From Zygnema cylindricum (lineage: Eukaryota; Streptophyta; Zygnematophyceae; Zygnematales; Zygnemataceae): 64,000 nt of DNA. The stretch is from assembly GCA_037447655.1 (NCBI GenBank), contig JBBHKE010002422.1, positions 64,001 through 128,000 on the forward strand, given 5' to 3'. The translations under genes and the position numbers were made by a program. Of the stretch, positions 35,922 through 45,800 are shown piece after piece (position 1 is the first letter of the stretch; the number at the start of each line of letters is the position of its first letter). The notes under the pieces are model-generated. The model was not told the origin of the DNA and made no database searches. It saw nothing but the letters and a program-made list of their open reading frames with translations.

Positions 35922-36878
35922 CAGAGGTCGCAAAAGTCAAAATTTTACATAACCGAAACCGACCGTTGTTTTTTTTTCAAAATCTTGAGTAACCGACGCC
36001 CGACCGGGTTATGTCACGCTCCAAAATTGTTAACCGTTAACCGACCGGTGTTTACGAAAATAAAAGTTAACCGAAACTTGATTTCTCGCGGCTAACCGTG
36101 CCTGGCCGTAACCGAAAAAATACAAAATTATCTAATGTACAACGTATGAATAAGCCAATAATTACGATTTGTCGCATTCCCTTAGATTTGCGAAATGATT
36201 TGTGTTTACGAACGTATCAGATTTGCGACACTTTGTCGTGTTCTTTAAGATTTGCGAAATGAATAGTGTACTACACCGTGAATCGCTATTAGCCTTATGT
36301 ACTCTACATCGGCACCCCAAAATTTGGACATTGATACCTTAAATAGAACAAATTACACTATTTAAGGACATAGACCATAATTTGCCATGTCTCCTGGCAC
36401 TAAATTTGAATGAATGACACTATTTTTTTCTTTACTCTAATAATTTCTATAGTCTAATAACGATTTGCGGTGTACCGTGTCAGATTTGCGACGCTTTGTC
36501 GCGTTCCCTAAAATTGCGAAATGAATAGTGTTGCTACCGTGTCAGATTTGCGACGCTTTGTCGCTTTCCTTAAGATTTGCGAAAAAAAATAGTGTTACTA
36601 CCATGTCAGATTTGCGACGCTAATCATGATGTCACGTACTTCCACTATACCAAAGAGTACAAAGTGCAATAATGTTGGATTGTATGGACAGTACAATGTT
36701 TTTTTTTTTTTTGGTTTTTTGATTGACCGACTGTAACCGACAGTTTTTTTTCTTCTGGTGAATCAACCGACTGCAACTGCCCGGCCCTCAAAATTTGGCA
36801 ACCGAATCCGTTCTGGATCCGGCGCGGGCGGTCGGTTAACGGTCGGTCATGGTTTCGGTTGACCGTTTGCGACCTCTG
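35922..36878. mobile_element. hAT-like element with perfect 8-bp duplication GTAAGAAT
   Basis: The 957-bp element starts CAGAGGTCGCAAAAGTCAA and ends TTTGCGACCTCTG. It is flanked by the identical 8-mer GTAAGAAT at 35914-35921 and 36879-36886. Its subterminal regions are rich in AACCGACCG / CGGTCGGTT words. A CAGAGG-type end plus an 8-bp duplication fits the hAT superfamily. Inside are a nested MITE (36274-36472) and repeated CAGATTTGCGACGCTTTGTC words. No transposase was seen. Confidence 0.9.
36274..36472. mobile_element. CACCGTG MITE nested in the hAT-like element
   Basis: The 199-bp element starts CACCGTGAATCGCTATTAG and ends TAACGATTTGCGGTG, with TA outside both ends. Confidence 0.85.
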
Positions 36879-37138
36879 GTAAGAATCTTGATTCGTAGAT
36901 AGTGTGTCTCGATTTTGTTGCGAGTGACGATACGCATGTTATTCATTCAAATTCAATTGATATTTTTACGCCGGTTCGGTTTATTATCGTTTACAAAGTT
37001 TTTTTCGTTTCGTGCGTTTTAATATTTTCGTACAGGACTTTATAGTACTTCAGTTTAAAGAGGTTTCGTTTCACTTTGCGTCTAAGTTCAATGTAACGCT
37101 TAGACGATTAAATTTCAATTTTGCGGGTAAGTGCTCTC

Positions 37139-37440
37139 CATAGTTCAAAAGTAGGCGTTTTTATGGTAGGCCTTTGGTCGGCGCCTTTATTGTAAGTTGT
37201 GTTATGGGCTTTTCATGTGATCTTCTTAGATCGCTACTTTGATCAGCGACCGTCCGATCGTTTGAATCTGACGGTGTAAATAATTTTTTTTGCTCCAAAT
37301 TTTTTAATTGGTCCAATTTTTGGTGGAATGTAATTGGTCCGAATAGGTCCAAATACAATATGGGTCTTAAGGTCATATTGCATGTTTTGCGTACAATAGG
37401 CATATTGTATGGGCCTACTTTCACCTACTTTTGAACTACG
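37139..37440. mobile_element. hAT-type MITE with perfect 8-bp target duplication, copy 2
   Basis: The 302-bp element has ends CATAGTTCAAAAGTAGG and CCTACTTTTGAACTACG. It is flanked by GTGCTCTC at 37131-37138 and 37441-37448. It is closely similar to copy 1 (8338-8613), with a small insertion in the middle. It interrupts the GTGCTCTCACTGTGG block of the foldback right arm, so it is younger than that arm. Confidence 0.93.
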
Positions 37441-37499
37441 GTGCTCTCACTGTGGGGCTCACGTAACGACAAAAAGTGTCAGTCTGCTAATTTAATTCC

Positions 37500-38063
37500 C
37501 TATATTTAATTCTCTGGGCGTAAATTTTGACCGTCGGATGCATAGTCGGATATGCCATCGGTCGAACTTTTCAGTTTGCAACAAGTGACGTGAAGGAGAT
37601 TAATTTTAAGTGCCTGAACGCATAGCATTGTGCCGCGCGTAAAAGTCAAAAAATATCCACGATCTAGCGCGATCGCTTCCATACACGTGGCATAAAAGTC
37701 AAAAATCATCCACGATCGACGTGCGATCACTTGCATACACGTCGCCATAGACAATGTGCCTTACGCCAGGGTGGATGAGAGGCCACCAGAAGCCGCGATA
37801 AATTTTTTGACGGAGGATACTCTTTCACGTACAGATTTTATTCAATGCCTCGTAAACCGCACATTTTACCTCCGGTAGTACAGATACTGCGTTATCACCT
37901 TGGGTCAAAGACTCTAGAATCGTACGATTGGAATAGTTTCTTACGTGGCAACCAACCAGCATGTGCCACGCAAAAAAAAAGTCGGTTACTGACTTGACAC
38001 AATGGAACGAAAGCCGTCAGTTACGTTTTCTAACACCCGCCTAATGGGACCACGGCCTTAGTG
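37500..38063. repeat. Inverted repeat, partner at 40519-41210
   Basis: The words GGATATTTTTTGACTTTTACGC, GGCACAATGCTAT, GGTAACTGA and GGCCGTGGT.CCATTAGGCG occur here in one orientation and at 40519-41210 in the other. The CCATTAGG ends face each other across about 2.4 kb. A third relative lies at 30181-30700. It is probably an uncharacterised repeat family; no coding frame was seen. Confidence 0.65.
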
Positions 38064-38435
38064 CGTATTTTCGTCCGTACCTATTAAATTGTCCACAAGC
38101 CTGTGACCCAAGCGTGCTTCCTCACCACACGTGTGAAATTTGACCGTCCGTTCCCCGGGAGACCCGTTTCGTTTGGCTTGTAGTACGTGACGAACCTACG
38201 AGGAACTAAATGCTACAGTACTGTACTGTAAAGTACAATACAGTACAGTTCTGGTCTCAAGTTTTCGTACGGTGGGAAATGTGGTCGTCGCGTTGGCAGC
38301 TGTTTGCTCATTGGCTGCGCAGATTGCCTCGCGGCGCTGGAGATAAAGATAGTAAACAGTCTCTACCGGGAATAGTGCTGCCAGCCTGAGAAACAGATTC
38401 CCTTCGAGCTTCAACTGCCACGTGGCGCTTGCTAA

Positions 38436-38805
38436 CAAGCTTTTGTATCATTTCGACGGATTGGTTCGCTATGGCTACCTCTATGGGTCTTCGTGACATT
38501 GCTCATGCTGGCGTGCCACGTGGCACTCGCACTAGGAGACTACTACGGAGCCATTCCGGAGCCTGACAGTACGTTTTCCCCACCTGTACCTTTCCTTTTG
38601 TTTTTTTTCATGGTCTGCGGTCCTTGTCTTCGCACGTGCCAAATATGAATCTGGTTGGGTCCTCTGACGCGTCCGTCCGTACTTGTGCTGCAGAGTCGGC
38701 TCTGGAGGCGTGGAAGGCGGCCGTCGTGAATAAGGACAAATTCCCCAAACTCACATGCGACGGAGTGAATTTTTATTGCGACGATTCCCGTCGCGTGTAT
38801 TACAT
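38436..38805 (+). CDS. N-terminal exons of a plant-type LRR protein (signal-like segment plus LRR N-cap)
   Basis: Exon 38436-38568 is open and encodes a hydrophobic, signal-peptide-like stretch (WLPLWVFVTLLMLACHVALA) followed by LGDYYGAIPEPD. It ends at donor GTACGT after one base of a codon. The next exon, 38694-38805, completes that codon and reads KSALEAWKAAVVNKDKFPK, then LTCDGVNFYCDDSRRVYY. This fits the usual LRR N-cap pattern (ALLAWKxAL...W.GVxC...GRV). It ends at donor GTGAGT in phase 2, the phase in which every LRR exon at 42.8-53.8 kb begins. The start codon is unresolved: the only in-frame ATG lies inside the hydrophobic run (38505), so an upstream exon or a base loss is likely. 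I infer that these exons head the LRR gene downstream, but the intron would be 4 kb. Confidence 0.5.
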
Positions 38806-39270
38806 GTGAGTGATTGTCGCTGCGTGCACTCTCTTCTGCGATAAATTCGCACTGAATTCCGCTCTGAATCCCGCACTGAATCTCGCACTGAATCCCCCGC
38901 TGAATCGCGCATCTATTTTCAAGAGTGAGGGGAGCAGTGAGATATGGTAGACTGGAAGAAAGATGGGGGAGGGAAGGAGGGAAGGAGGGAAGGAGGGAAG
39001 GAGGGAAGGGGGAGGGGGAAGGGGAGGGAAGGAGGAAGGAGGGAGGGAGAACCACGATCAATGTCAAACTCATGTGGTGGAGGATATTTCGCATGCGAAG
39101 ATTCCCGTCGCGTGTATTTTATGTGAGTGAATGTCGCTGCGTGCACTCTCTTCTGCGGTAAATCTGCACTGAATTCCGCACTGAATTCCGCACTGAATTC
39201 CGCACAGAATCCCCCGCTGAATCGCGCATCTATTTTCAAGAGTGAGGGGAGGAGTGGGAGAAGGTAGACT
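38757..39270 (+). repeat. Direct duplication of an LRR N-cap exon end plus intron
   Basis: About 200 bp are duplicated (near 38770-38960 and 39090-39270). Each copy has GATTCCCGTCGCGTGTATT, a GTGAGTGA donor, TGCGTGCACTCTCTTCTGCG, a run of 12-mers CACTGAATTCCG, and CGCATCTATTTTCAAGAGTG. The second copy still encodes SNSCGGGYFACEDSRRVYF before its donor at 39123, so it is a duplicated exon end. A GGGAGGAA purine tract lies between the copies. Confidence 0.8.
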
Positions 39271-39289
39271 GGAGAGGGATGTAAAGGAC

Positions 39290-39780
39290 TTTATCGATGA
39301 CCATTGGAGAGGGGGGGAGACATGTCTTTGGGTATATAAGAATGATGGGGGAGGGAAGGAGGGAAGGTCGGAGGGAGGGAAAAAGGGAAGGAGGGAAAGA
39401 GAGAAAGAGTGACCACGATCATTTTCCAATGAAGAGGGGGGTTGACATCTACACGGGTATATATAAGAGTGAGGTCAATCAGGAGAAATCGGGCTTTCTG
39501 GAATCAATCATTTTGTGGAAGGATGACCCCGGCACAAATTCCGATCAAAAACATCAAAATCAAACTGGATGGGATCCAGAGAAGGAAGGAAGAGGAGGAT
39601 AGGTTAGAAAAGGAATGAGTGATTTCGGGAGGAGAGGGAGAGGGAGAGGAGTAGGTGGGTGAACAAGGGTAACTATTGGGAGGGGAAGAAGAGAGGGGGA
39701 AAAGGGGAGAAGAGAGAATACGGATCTTGTTTAGGGCGGAGGGAGCAGGGAAGGAAAGGGGAAAGGGGGGGGGTGGAAGA
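39290..39780. repeat. Purine-rich low-complexity region
   Basis: Dominated by GGGAGGGAAGG and GGAGAGGG words, with a short mixed stretch at 39420-39560. No gene could be supported. Confidence 0.6.
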
Positions 39781-39978
39781 TAACAACGCGTCTCCTAAAA
39801 ATGTTGAATGTTTTGCGATTTAGTAGATCGGCCAAAGTCGCGCGAAGTTTTGTTTCATTTTGTGCGTCCTCAATGTTTGTTTCATTTTGTGCATCAGCAT
39901 TTTGTATGTTTATTGTTTTCTACGGTCTCATTGTTTTGTATTGGCAGATTTTATTCAATGTGTTTTCTTGTGTTGGCA

Positions 39979-40472
39979 CACCGTGAATCGCAATTTAGCG
40001 CTAATAACGCTAATGCGGCGCCCCCAAATTTTGACCCTCGAACCTAAAATAGAATTAATATCTCTATTTTTTAGGTAAGCATAAGTATTGTCTAATTAAC
40101 GTTAAAAACTGTAATTTAGACAGTTTTTAAATAGTGTAGTGTAATGTGTCAGTCAATGCTAAAACTGCTCGATATTTGATACAGACGTAAAAGGCGTTGA
40201 CACGCGAAAGTGAGTGCGTCGACACAAAAAAACACCCTTAGATTTGATTTTGAGTGATAAAGGCATGGGAAAATTAGGCGAACTAGTTCGCACATGTTCA
40301 ATGTGAACATAGCCTAAACCCCCTACTCTAGGGGAAATGTACCCAAATTAGAGTTATGTGTAAATTAGAGTTAATTTTTTACTTGCGAAAAGCTATAAAC
40401 CCAAATTAGAGTTAATAACGCTAATTGTTTTTTTTCACTAATTATTCGTAAACGCTAATACGATTCAGGGTG
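39979..40472. mobile_element. CACCGTG-family element, medium length
   Basis: The 494-bp element starts CACCGTGAATCGCAATTTAG and ends ACGATTCAGGGTG. It has TA on the right and CA on the left. The interior (AATAGAATTAAT, AAAACTGCTCGATATTT, CTTAGATTTGATTTTGAGTG) is shared with the diverged copy at 41413-41917. Confidence 0.75.
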
Positions 40473-40518
40473 TAGCATCGAAATTGGTCGTTTCTATTTT
40501 TGTCAAGGTCTACATTTC

Positions 40519-41210
40519 TTTAGGCCGTGGTTCCATTAGGCGATGTCAGGAAACGTAAAAATGAGTTTACTGGAAGCCTTTGTTCCATTGAGAAAGCCTT
40601 CGTTCCATTGTGCTAGGTCAGTAACCGACTTTTTTATTGCGTGGCACATGTTGGTTGGTTCCACATAAGAATCTATTCCGATCGTGCGAATATATATAGA
40701 ATCTTTGACAGCAAGGTTGTAAGCAATATATGTACCACCGGAGGTAAAAAGTGGCTCGTACAACATATCGAATAGAATTTGTACGAGCGGACTATACTTT
40801 TGATTTATAGAAGCGTACGAAAATGTCATCCGGAGGTAAAAAGTGACTCGTGCGACTTATTGGATAAAATCTGCATGAGCAGACGAAACTTCAGATTTGT
40901 AAAAGTATACATAAATACAGAATGGTTAGTGGATGGCAAGAGGAGCGTGAAATAATATCCTCCGTCAAAGATTTTCTCGCGGTATTTGGTGGCCTAGCAT
41001 CCACCCTCCCTGGTGGAAGCCACATAGCCTACGCGACGTGTATGCACGCGATCGCGCATTCATTGTGGATATTTTTTGACTTTTACGCGCGGCACAATGC
41101 TATACGTTCAGGCTCCTAAAATTGACCTCCTTCACGTCGCTTGTTGCAAACATAAATGTTTGACCGATGGGGTATCTGATTTTGCATCCGACTGTCAAGT
41201 TTGACGCCTA
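40519..41210. repeat. Inverted repeat, partner at 37500-38063
   Basis: Reads in reverse complement against 37500-38063, starting at TTTAGGCCGTGGTTCCATTAGG. An internal duplication of CGGAGGTAAAAAGTG.CTCG occurs near 40740 and 40833. Confidence 0.65.
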
Positions 41211-41412
41211 TAACCTTGAAGAATTAAGTAGCCTTTTTTTCCTAACAAAAAAGAAAAACGTATGGCACTATACGACATTCAATAAGCAATCTCATTTTTT
41301 CCCCAATGGAACTTCACCCGACTTCACCCGAAGTGTATCCGAAGTGTCCTGTTTATTAGAATAATGTGTTGTTTGAATCGTACTAGTCATTGCTTATGAC
41401 ACGTGATGTTTA

Positions 41413-41917
41413 CTGTCAATCGCTATTAGCATTAATAATGCTAATTAGACGCCCCTGGTATTTGACCCTTTGAACATAAAATAGAATTAATGACTCTATT
41501 TTTATTTTATGTTGACGTAGGTGTTGTTTAATCAACGTTATTTACTCTAGTTCTGAATTTTTTAAAAGTGTAACGTACGAAATGTGTCAGTCTGCACTAC
41601 AACTGCTCATTATTTTTTATAGACATACAAAATGAGTGTCAAATAAAGGCGTTAATACGAGAAATTGAAAGTGCTATCTGAGAAAATCGCCCTTAGATTT
41701 GATTCCCAGTTATAAAGACGAGGGAAAATAGCGAGTACTTGTTCTCACATGTTTAAGCGTCGATATGTGATCCGAGATTATTACGCCTACAATATGGGAA
41801 TGTATATCCAAAGTAGTGTTAGGTGTATAAATGAGCGTTAATTTTTGTTAGTGTTTAGCCCTTAAACCCAAAACAGAGGTAATATCACCAAATTTTTTTT
41901 AATAGCAATTCTTGGTG
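41413..41917. mobile_element. CACCGTG-family element, diverged copy
   Basis: About 505 bp from CTGTCAATCGCTATTAG to AGCAATTCTTGGTG. The interior is colinear with 39979-40472, but both ends have decayed. Confidence 0.6.
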
Positions 41918-42484
41918 TACTTTATCGGCGCGAGTGTCCCGCGTATTGTTTGATGGGATGTAGTATTTATAAGGACAACAATGGGAGATCGGTTGTGTGT
42001 GGAATCAAATCAATTTAGTGTCGATACTTTCATTTTCAATTTTGCGCTAGATTGGTTCATTTTGTCATTTGTCTAGTATTGTTTACTATTTTCGTTTTCA
42101 ATTTTCATTTTGCGTCGTGGTACTTGGTTTAAAAATAGTGTTCTAGGACAACAATTACCTCTTTTTTGGAGGTTGCCCGACGGTGCACGTTCGGACGTGT
42201 CGAAGCCTTATTCCTTTGCTTAAGTATGGAGGTAGTAGAGGTCGAATGTGTTGTATTAGAATCAGTTTTGAATGTGTTTTGTGGAAGTAGGGAAAAGAGA
42301 AGGAGAGAAGAAGAAATGTCATTTTTGTTATTACATAATGGATGAATATTTATGAAATCTTGTGAGCTGAATGTATTCAATTTGAGTGCTTCCGCTTGTA
42401 TTTATATGGTGTGAACGATCCTTTCAAAAACAAGCGGAGAGGGGAGAGTGGGAAGGGGCGAGGTAGAAAAAATGTTGTGCTTTC
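41918..42484. other. No recognised feature upstream of the LRR exons
   Basis: Mixed sequence ending in a purine-rich patch (42430-42470). It could hold the promoter of a separate LRR gene if the 42.5-kb exon is a true first exon. Confidence 0.35.
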
Positions 42485-42690
42485 ATGTATGTTAGAAGTG
42501 CGGGGGTGAAGGGTCAAGGAGGGGGAGGTGAGAGAATCAGGAAAATCCTTCAATGGCGTTCAAATATATATTTGGTATTTTCAAACTGGAGGGTTGTCGG
42601 AGGGGAGGAATGGTGGAGTTTGAAGATAATGCGACAACCTGTTGTACGAAATGGGAAGGTGGTTAAGTGCTTTGTGACTATCTGCGATAG
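42485..42690 (+). CDS. Tentative second LRR N-cap exon
   Basis: The open frame from 42485 ends VVRNGKVVKCFVTICD, followed by two bases and a GTGACT donor at 42691. Splicing to 42863 is in register and would read ..CDRFLYNKRLEGS, which fits an LRR N-cap (NGKVV..L) running into the first repeat. However, a different frame of the same DNA reads EDNATTCCTKWEG, which resembles the Cys-rich part of an N-cap. One frame may therefore be broken by a small indel. There is no signal peptide in this frame. It could be an alternative first exon, a decayed duplicate of the 38.7-kb exon, or chance. Confidence 0.35.
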
Positions 42691-42862
42691 GTGACTGTTG
42701 GTGGGAGGGGGAGTAAGTGTACGAATCAAAAGCCTTTTTGACCACAAATAGTAGGGGATGAAAATATCTCTTAAGTCATATAAAATTGGGTGGGAGTGGT
42801 ATGAAAGGGGTAGAAAAAAACAAATTCGATGTTGTTCACCGGCTGCTGGATAGGGGGTGTAG

Positions 42863-45800
42863 ATTTCTATATAACAAACGTTTGGAGGGGAGCATTGTGC
42901 CGGAGATCGGCAACCTCACAAAGTTGAGAGAGTTGTGAGTGAACTCAAAGAGGGGGAATGTATCTGATGCACAAAAAAGAAGAAAACAAATGAGTAATTA
43001 CACGATTTTAATAAAGAAAATCCGAAAATTTTCTGTCACCCTTGTTTTTCTTTTGAACTTGTGTTTTCATTTGTAAAAATGGAGGAGCGGGATGTGGGGG
43101 GGGGAGGGAGGGTTGGGAGATGGGGAAGTTCAGTGGGGGTGGAGGTGAGGGAAGGGGCTGTAGATTTTTTTTTCGGATTTTTTTTTGTTTTACTTTCTCT
43201 TTTTTTTGAAAAAAAAAATGTTATAATCATGGAAAAGGTCTTTTTTTGAATTTTTAAAATATAAGTGGTCAAAACCATTAATTACAAGTTGAAATTCAAC
43301 AAACTTATGTTGAATAACATTCATAAAATGGGCTTTTTACATGTCTTTTTCACTTGAAGTTGCTAAATTATCTTACTCTGTTTTCTATTTTAGTGTATTA
43401 GCTTGTAGTTCATGCTAACCGAGACGCAGTGGAAGGGGGATTGGTGTTTTGGAAATGCCTGGTGTCGCAGAACTCTATCTTACAATAAGTTTAATGGAAG
43501 CATTCCATCGTCCATCGGTCGACTGAAATCCCTCAGATACTTGTAAGAAGTGCTTCCCTCAGATACTAGTGTTGTATCTTTTATTTTCGATGGTTTTCAT
43601 GATTTTTATTCCCTTGTGACTGTGCGGGGGGGGAGAGATGGAGGGGATCGTAACAAATGTCACGTGGTGTGAAACCACAACATGTTGTAATTTCTACTTT
43701 TATATTTATAAAATTCTGTGTAAAACTCTGCAAAAATTGCTCCTCTACCCTCTAGCCCTCTTTACCTTCTACCCTCCTCCCAACCTTTCCCTCTACCCTC
43801 TACGCCTCCACGTTTCCTACCTCCATGCCCCCTCCCCGTCCTCTACCTTCTACCCTCAATCCTCTACCCTCTACCTTCCAAACCTTTGTCCCCAACCCTC
43901 GACCCTTCTTTCCCCTCTACCCTCCAACTCCCCCCTCCACTTGACACTCCTATAACACAAAATGGTGGAGGGTTGGGAAAGGGCTGTGGGAGGGGAGGGG
44001 ATGTTTGGGTGGGGAGGGAAAGGGAGTGGAGGGAAGGGAAGGGAGGGGCGGGGAATTTTTTTGTAGCAAAAGATTTGAATAGCATAAAAAACCCTCATTT
44101 ACGAAAAAGGGAGGGAGGGAGGGAGGGTTTGGGGGAGGCGATATAAAAATCTTTAAGAAGCAAAAGCCAGAAGTATTTTGCGGAAAAGTAACAAAGCAAA
44201 ATATATTTCATGAGTTTCTTGCCATCAAAATTGTCAAAATTGCACATTTTAAACAGAGGTTGGAAGGAAAAGAGGGATAGTAACTCTTCGAACAGTCAAT
44301 TTTTTCTTAACTATTTGATGTTTTTATCTATTGATTTTGCCTTTTTTTTGTAGCTTAGAAATCGAGACATTCAAAATATATAGAAAATAATTTTGGAAAA
44401 CTAAAAGAAGAGTATTTGCGAGAAATGAAATTTGACAGAAATATGTGATTTTCGGGGCGATATACTCTTCATGTATTACAAAACAAAAAAACTAAAAATA
44501 TTAACAAAGTTTACAAAAGTCCAAAAAAGTTATGTTCATCAATTTTTAGAAGATATGTGGTTAATAAAAATTCATCATATGTATTTCCGAAATATTTATA
44601 CTTGAGTTTCCTTTTTTTGGTGATAACCTTGTAGTCCATTCTAATTGGGAGGCACTTGGGGGTGGAGAGGGAGGGAGCGTGGAGGAGAATGGTCGATGTA
44701 AAACTGACATCCACTCTAAAAATTGTAAGACACATGACACTATGGTTATGTTGTGTCACGCCAAAAGTGTTCTCTAAATGGTTATGGTGTTTGGTGGAGG
44801 AAGGACGATCGTGAATAAAAATGTAATGACTATCGATAATAACAACTAGATAATAAATAATTATGTTTTTTAGAATCGAGTACGATAATGACCACAAATA
44901 AATAAAAATAAATAACATATGAAGTGAAAATTAATAAACTATAATTTATGCACTAATATGAGTGTTGAATAAGAATCGAATATTAAAAACATAATACTGG
45001 GTGCTATAATACTTTGTAATATACTTAACGTATAATTGTTTTTAACAATAGTTAATTATATATTCAGAAATTATTTCTCGATTTTCAAAACAAAGTACAA
45101 ATGCAAATTGGCCTTTTGATTTTTCATAGTCAATAAAGTATGTATTTTTTTTATGTTGCATTTTCTTGTGTAACGTTAGGGTTTTTTATTTTGGTTTTTT
45201 GTGTAACGTTAGGGTTTTATATTTTATTTTTTTATATTGAAAAATTATAAACATTGAATGATGTGGTTGAGGAAGAGAGGGTGGTTGGCCAGATTGTGAC
45301 TCAAATCGATATGGTGTAATAACATGCATTTATAACTGTGTATACCCTACGAATTTTTAACAATTTATTATATTTTTTTACTTAACATGATTTTAAGAAA
45401 AAACAAAAAAACAACAAAGGGCACAGAGGTAGGTACAAAGGGCGCAAAACAAATGTGATTGTGTGTGGACATTGTGTGCATAATGATCAAATCGAAAAGT
45501 GAAAGAATTGAATAAATAATGTTTATCATTTTCTTAAAGTGTGACTGTGGATAGAATCCCATAAGATCTGTTTACTAATCTTGTCGCTTATTGGCTTATA
45601 ACTATATGATTAAAACTAACTTGGAGGCACTTGGCCGGGGGTGGGGAATGACAGGGTGGGATACCCATTGTCATAGATTTCTTTATAGCAACAAATTGAG
45701 TGGAAGCATTCCATCGTCCATCGGTCGACTGACATCCCTCGTAGTATTGTGAGACACGTGACACTATGGTTATGTTACGCATCAAAAGTGTGCTGCAAAT

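Larger units (their letters stand above)
35344..37490. mobile_element. Second GGGAATTG-family foldback, expanded by nested insertions
   Basis: The left arm starts GGAATTCATCATGACATTG and follows the first copy for about 350 bp. It includes an internal duplication of GGACAACTTTGACTTTCAAA near 35480 and 35515. The right arm resumes near 36960 and includes GTGGGGCTCACGTAACGAC. It fades out near 37490 without a clean terminus. Between the arms lie a hAT-like element (35922-36878) and a MITE (37139-37440). Confidence 0.65.

Noticed and set aside
38543-39094. 183-codon minus-strand frame over the 38-kb island
   Set aside because: Its N-terminal half is the complement of a GGGAGGAA tract. The plus strand of the same DNA has phase-matched LRR N-cap exons.
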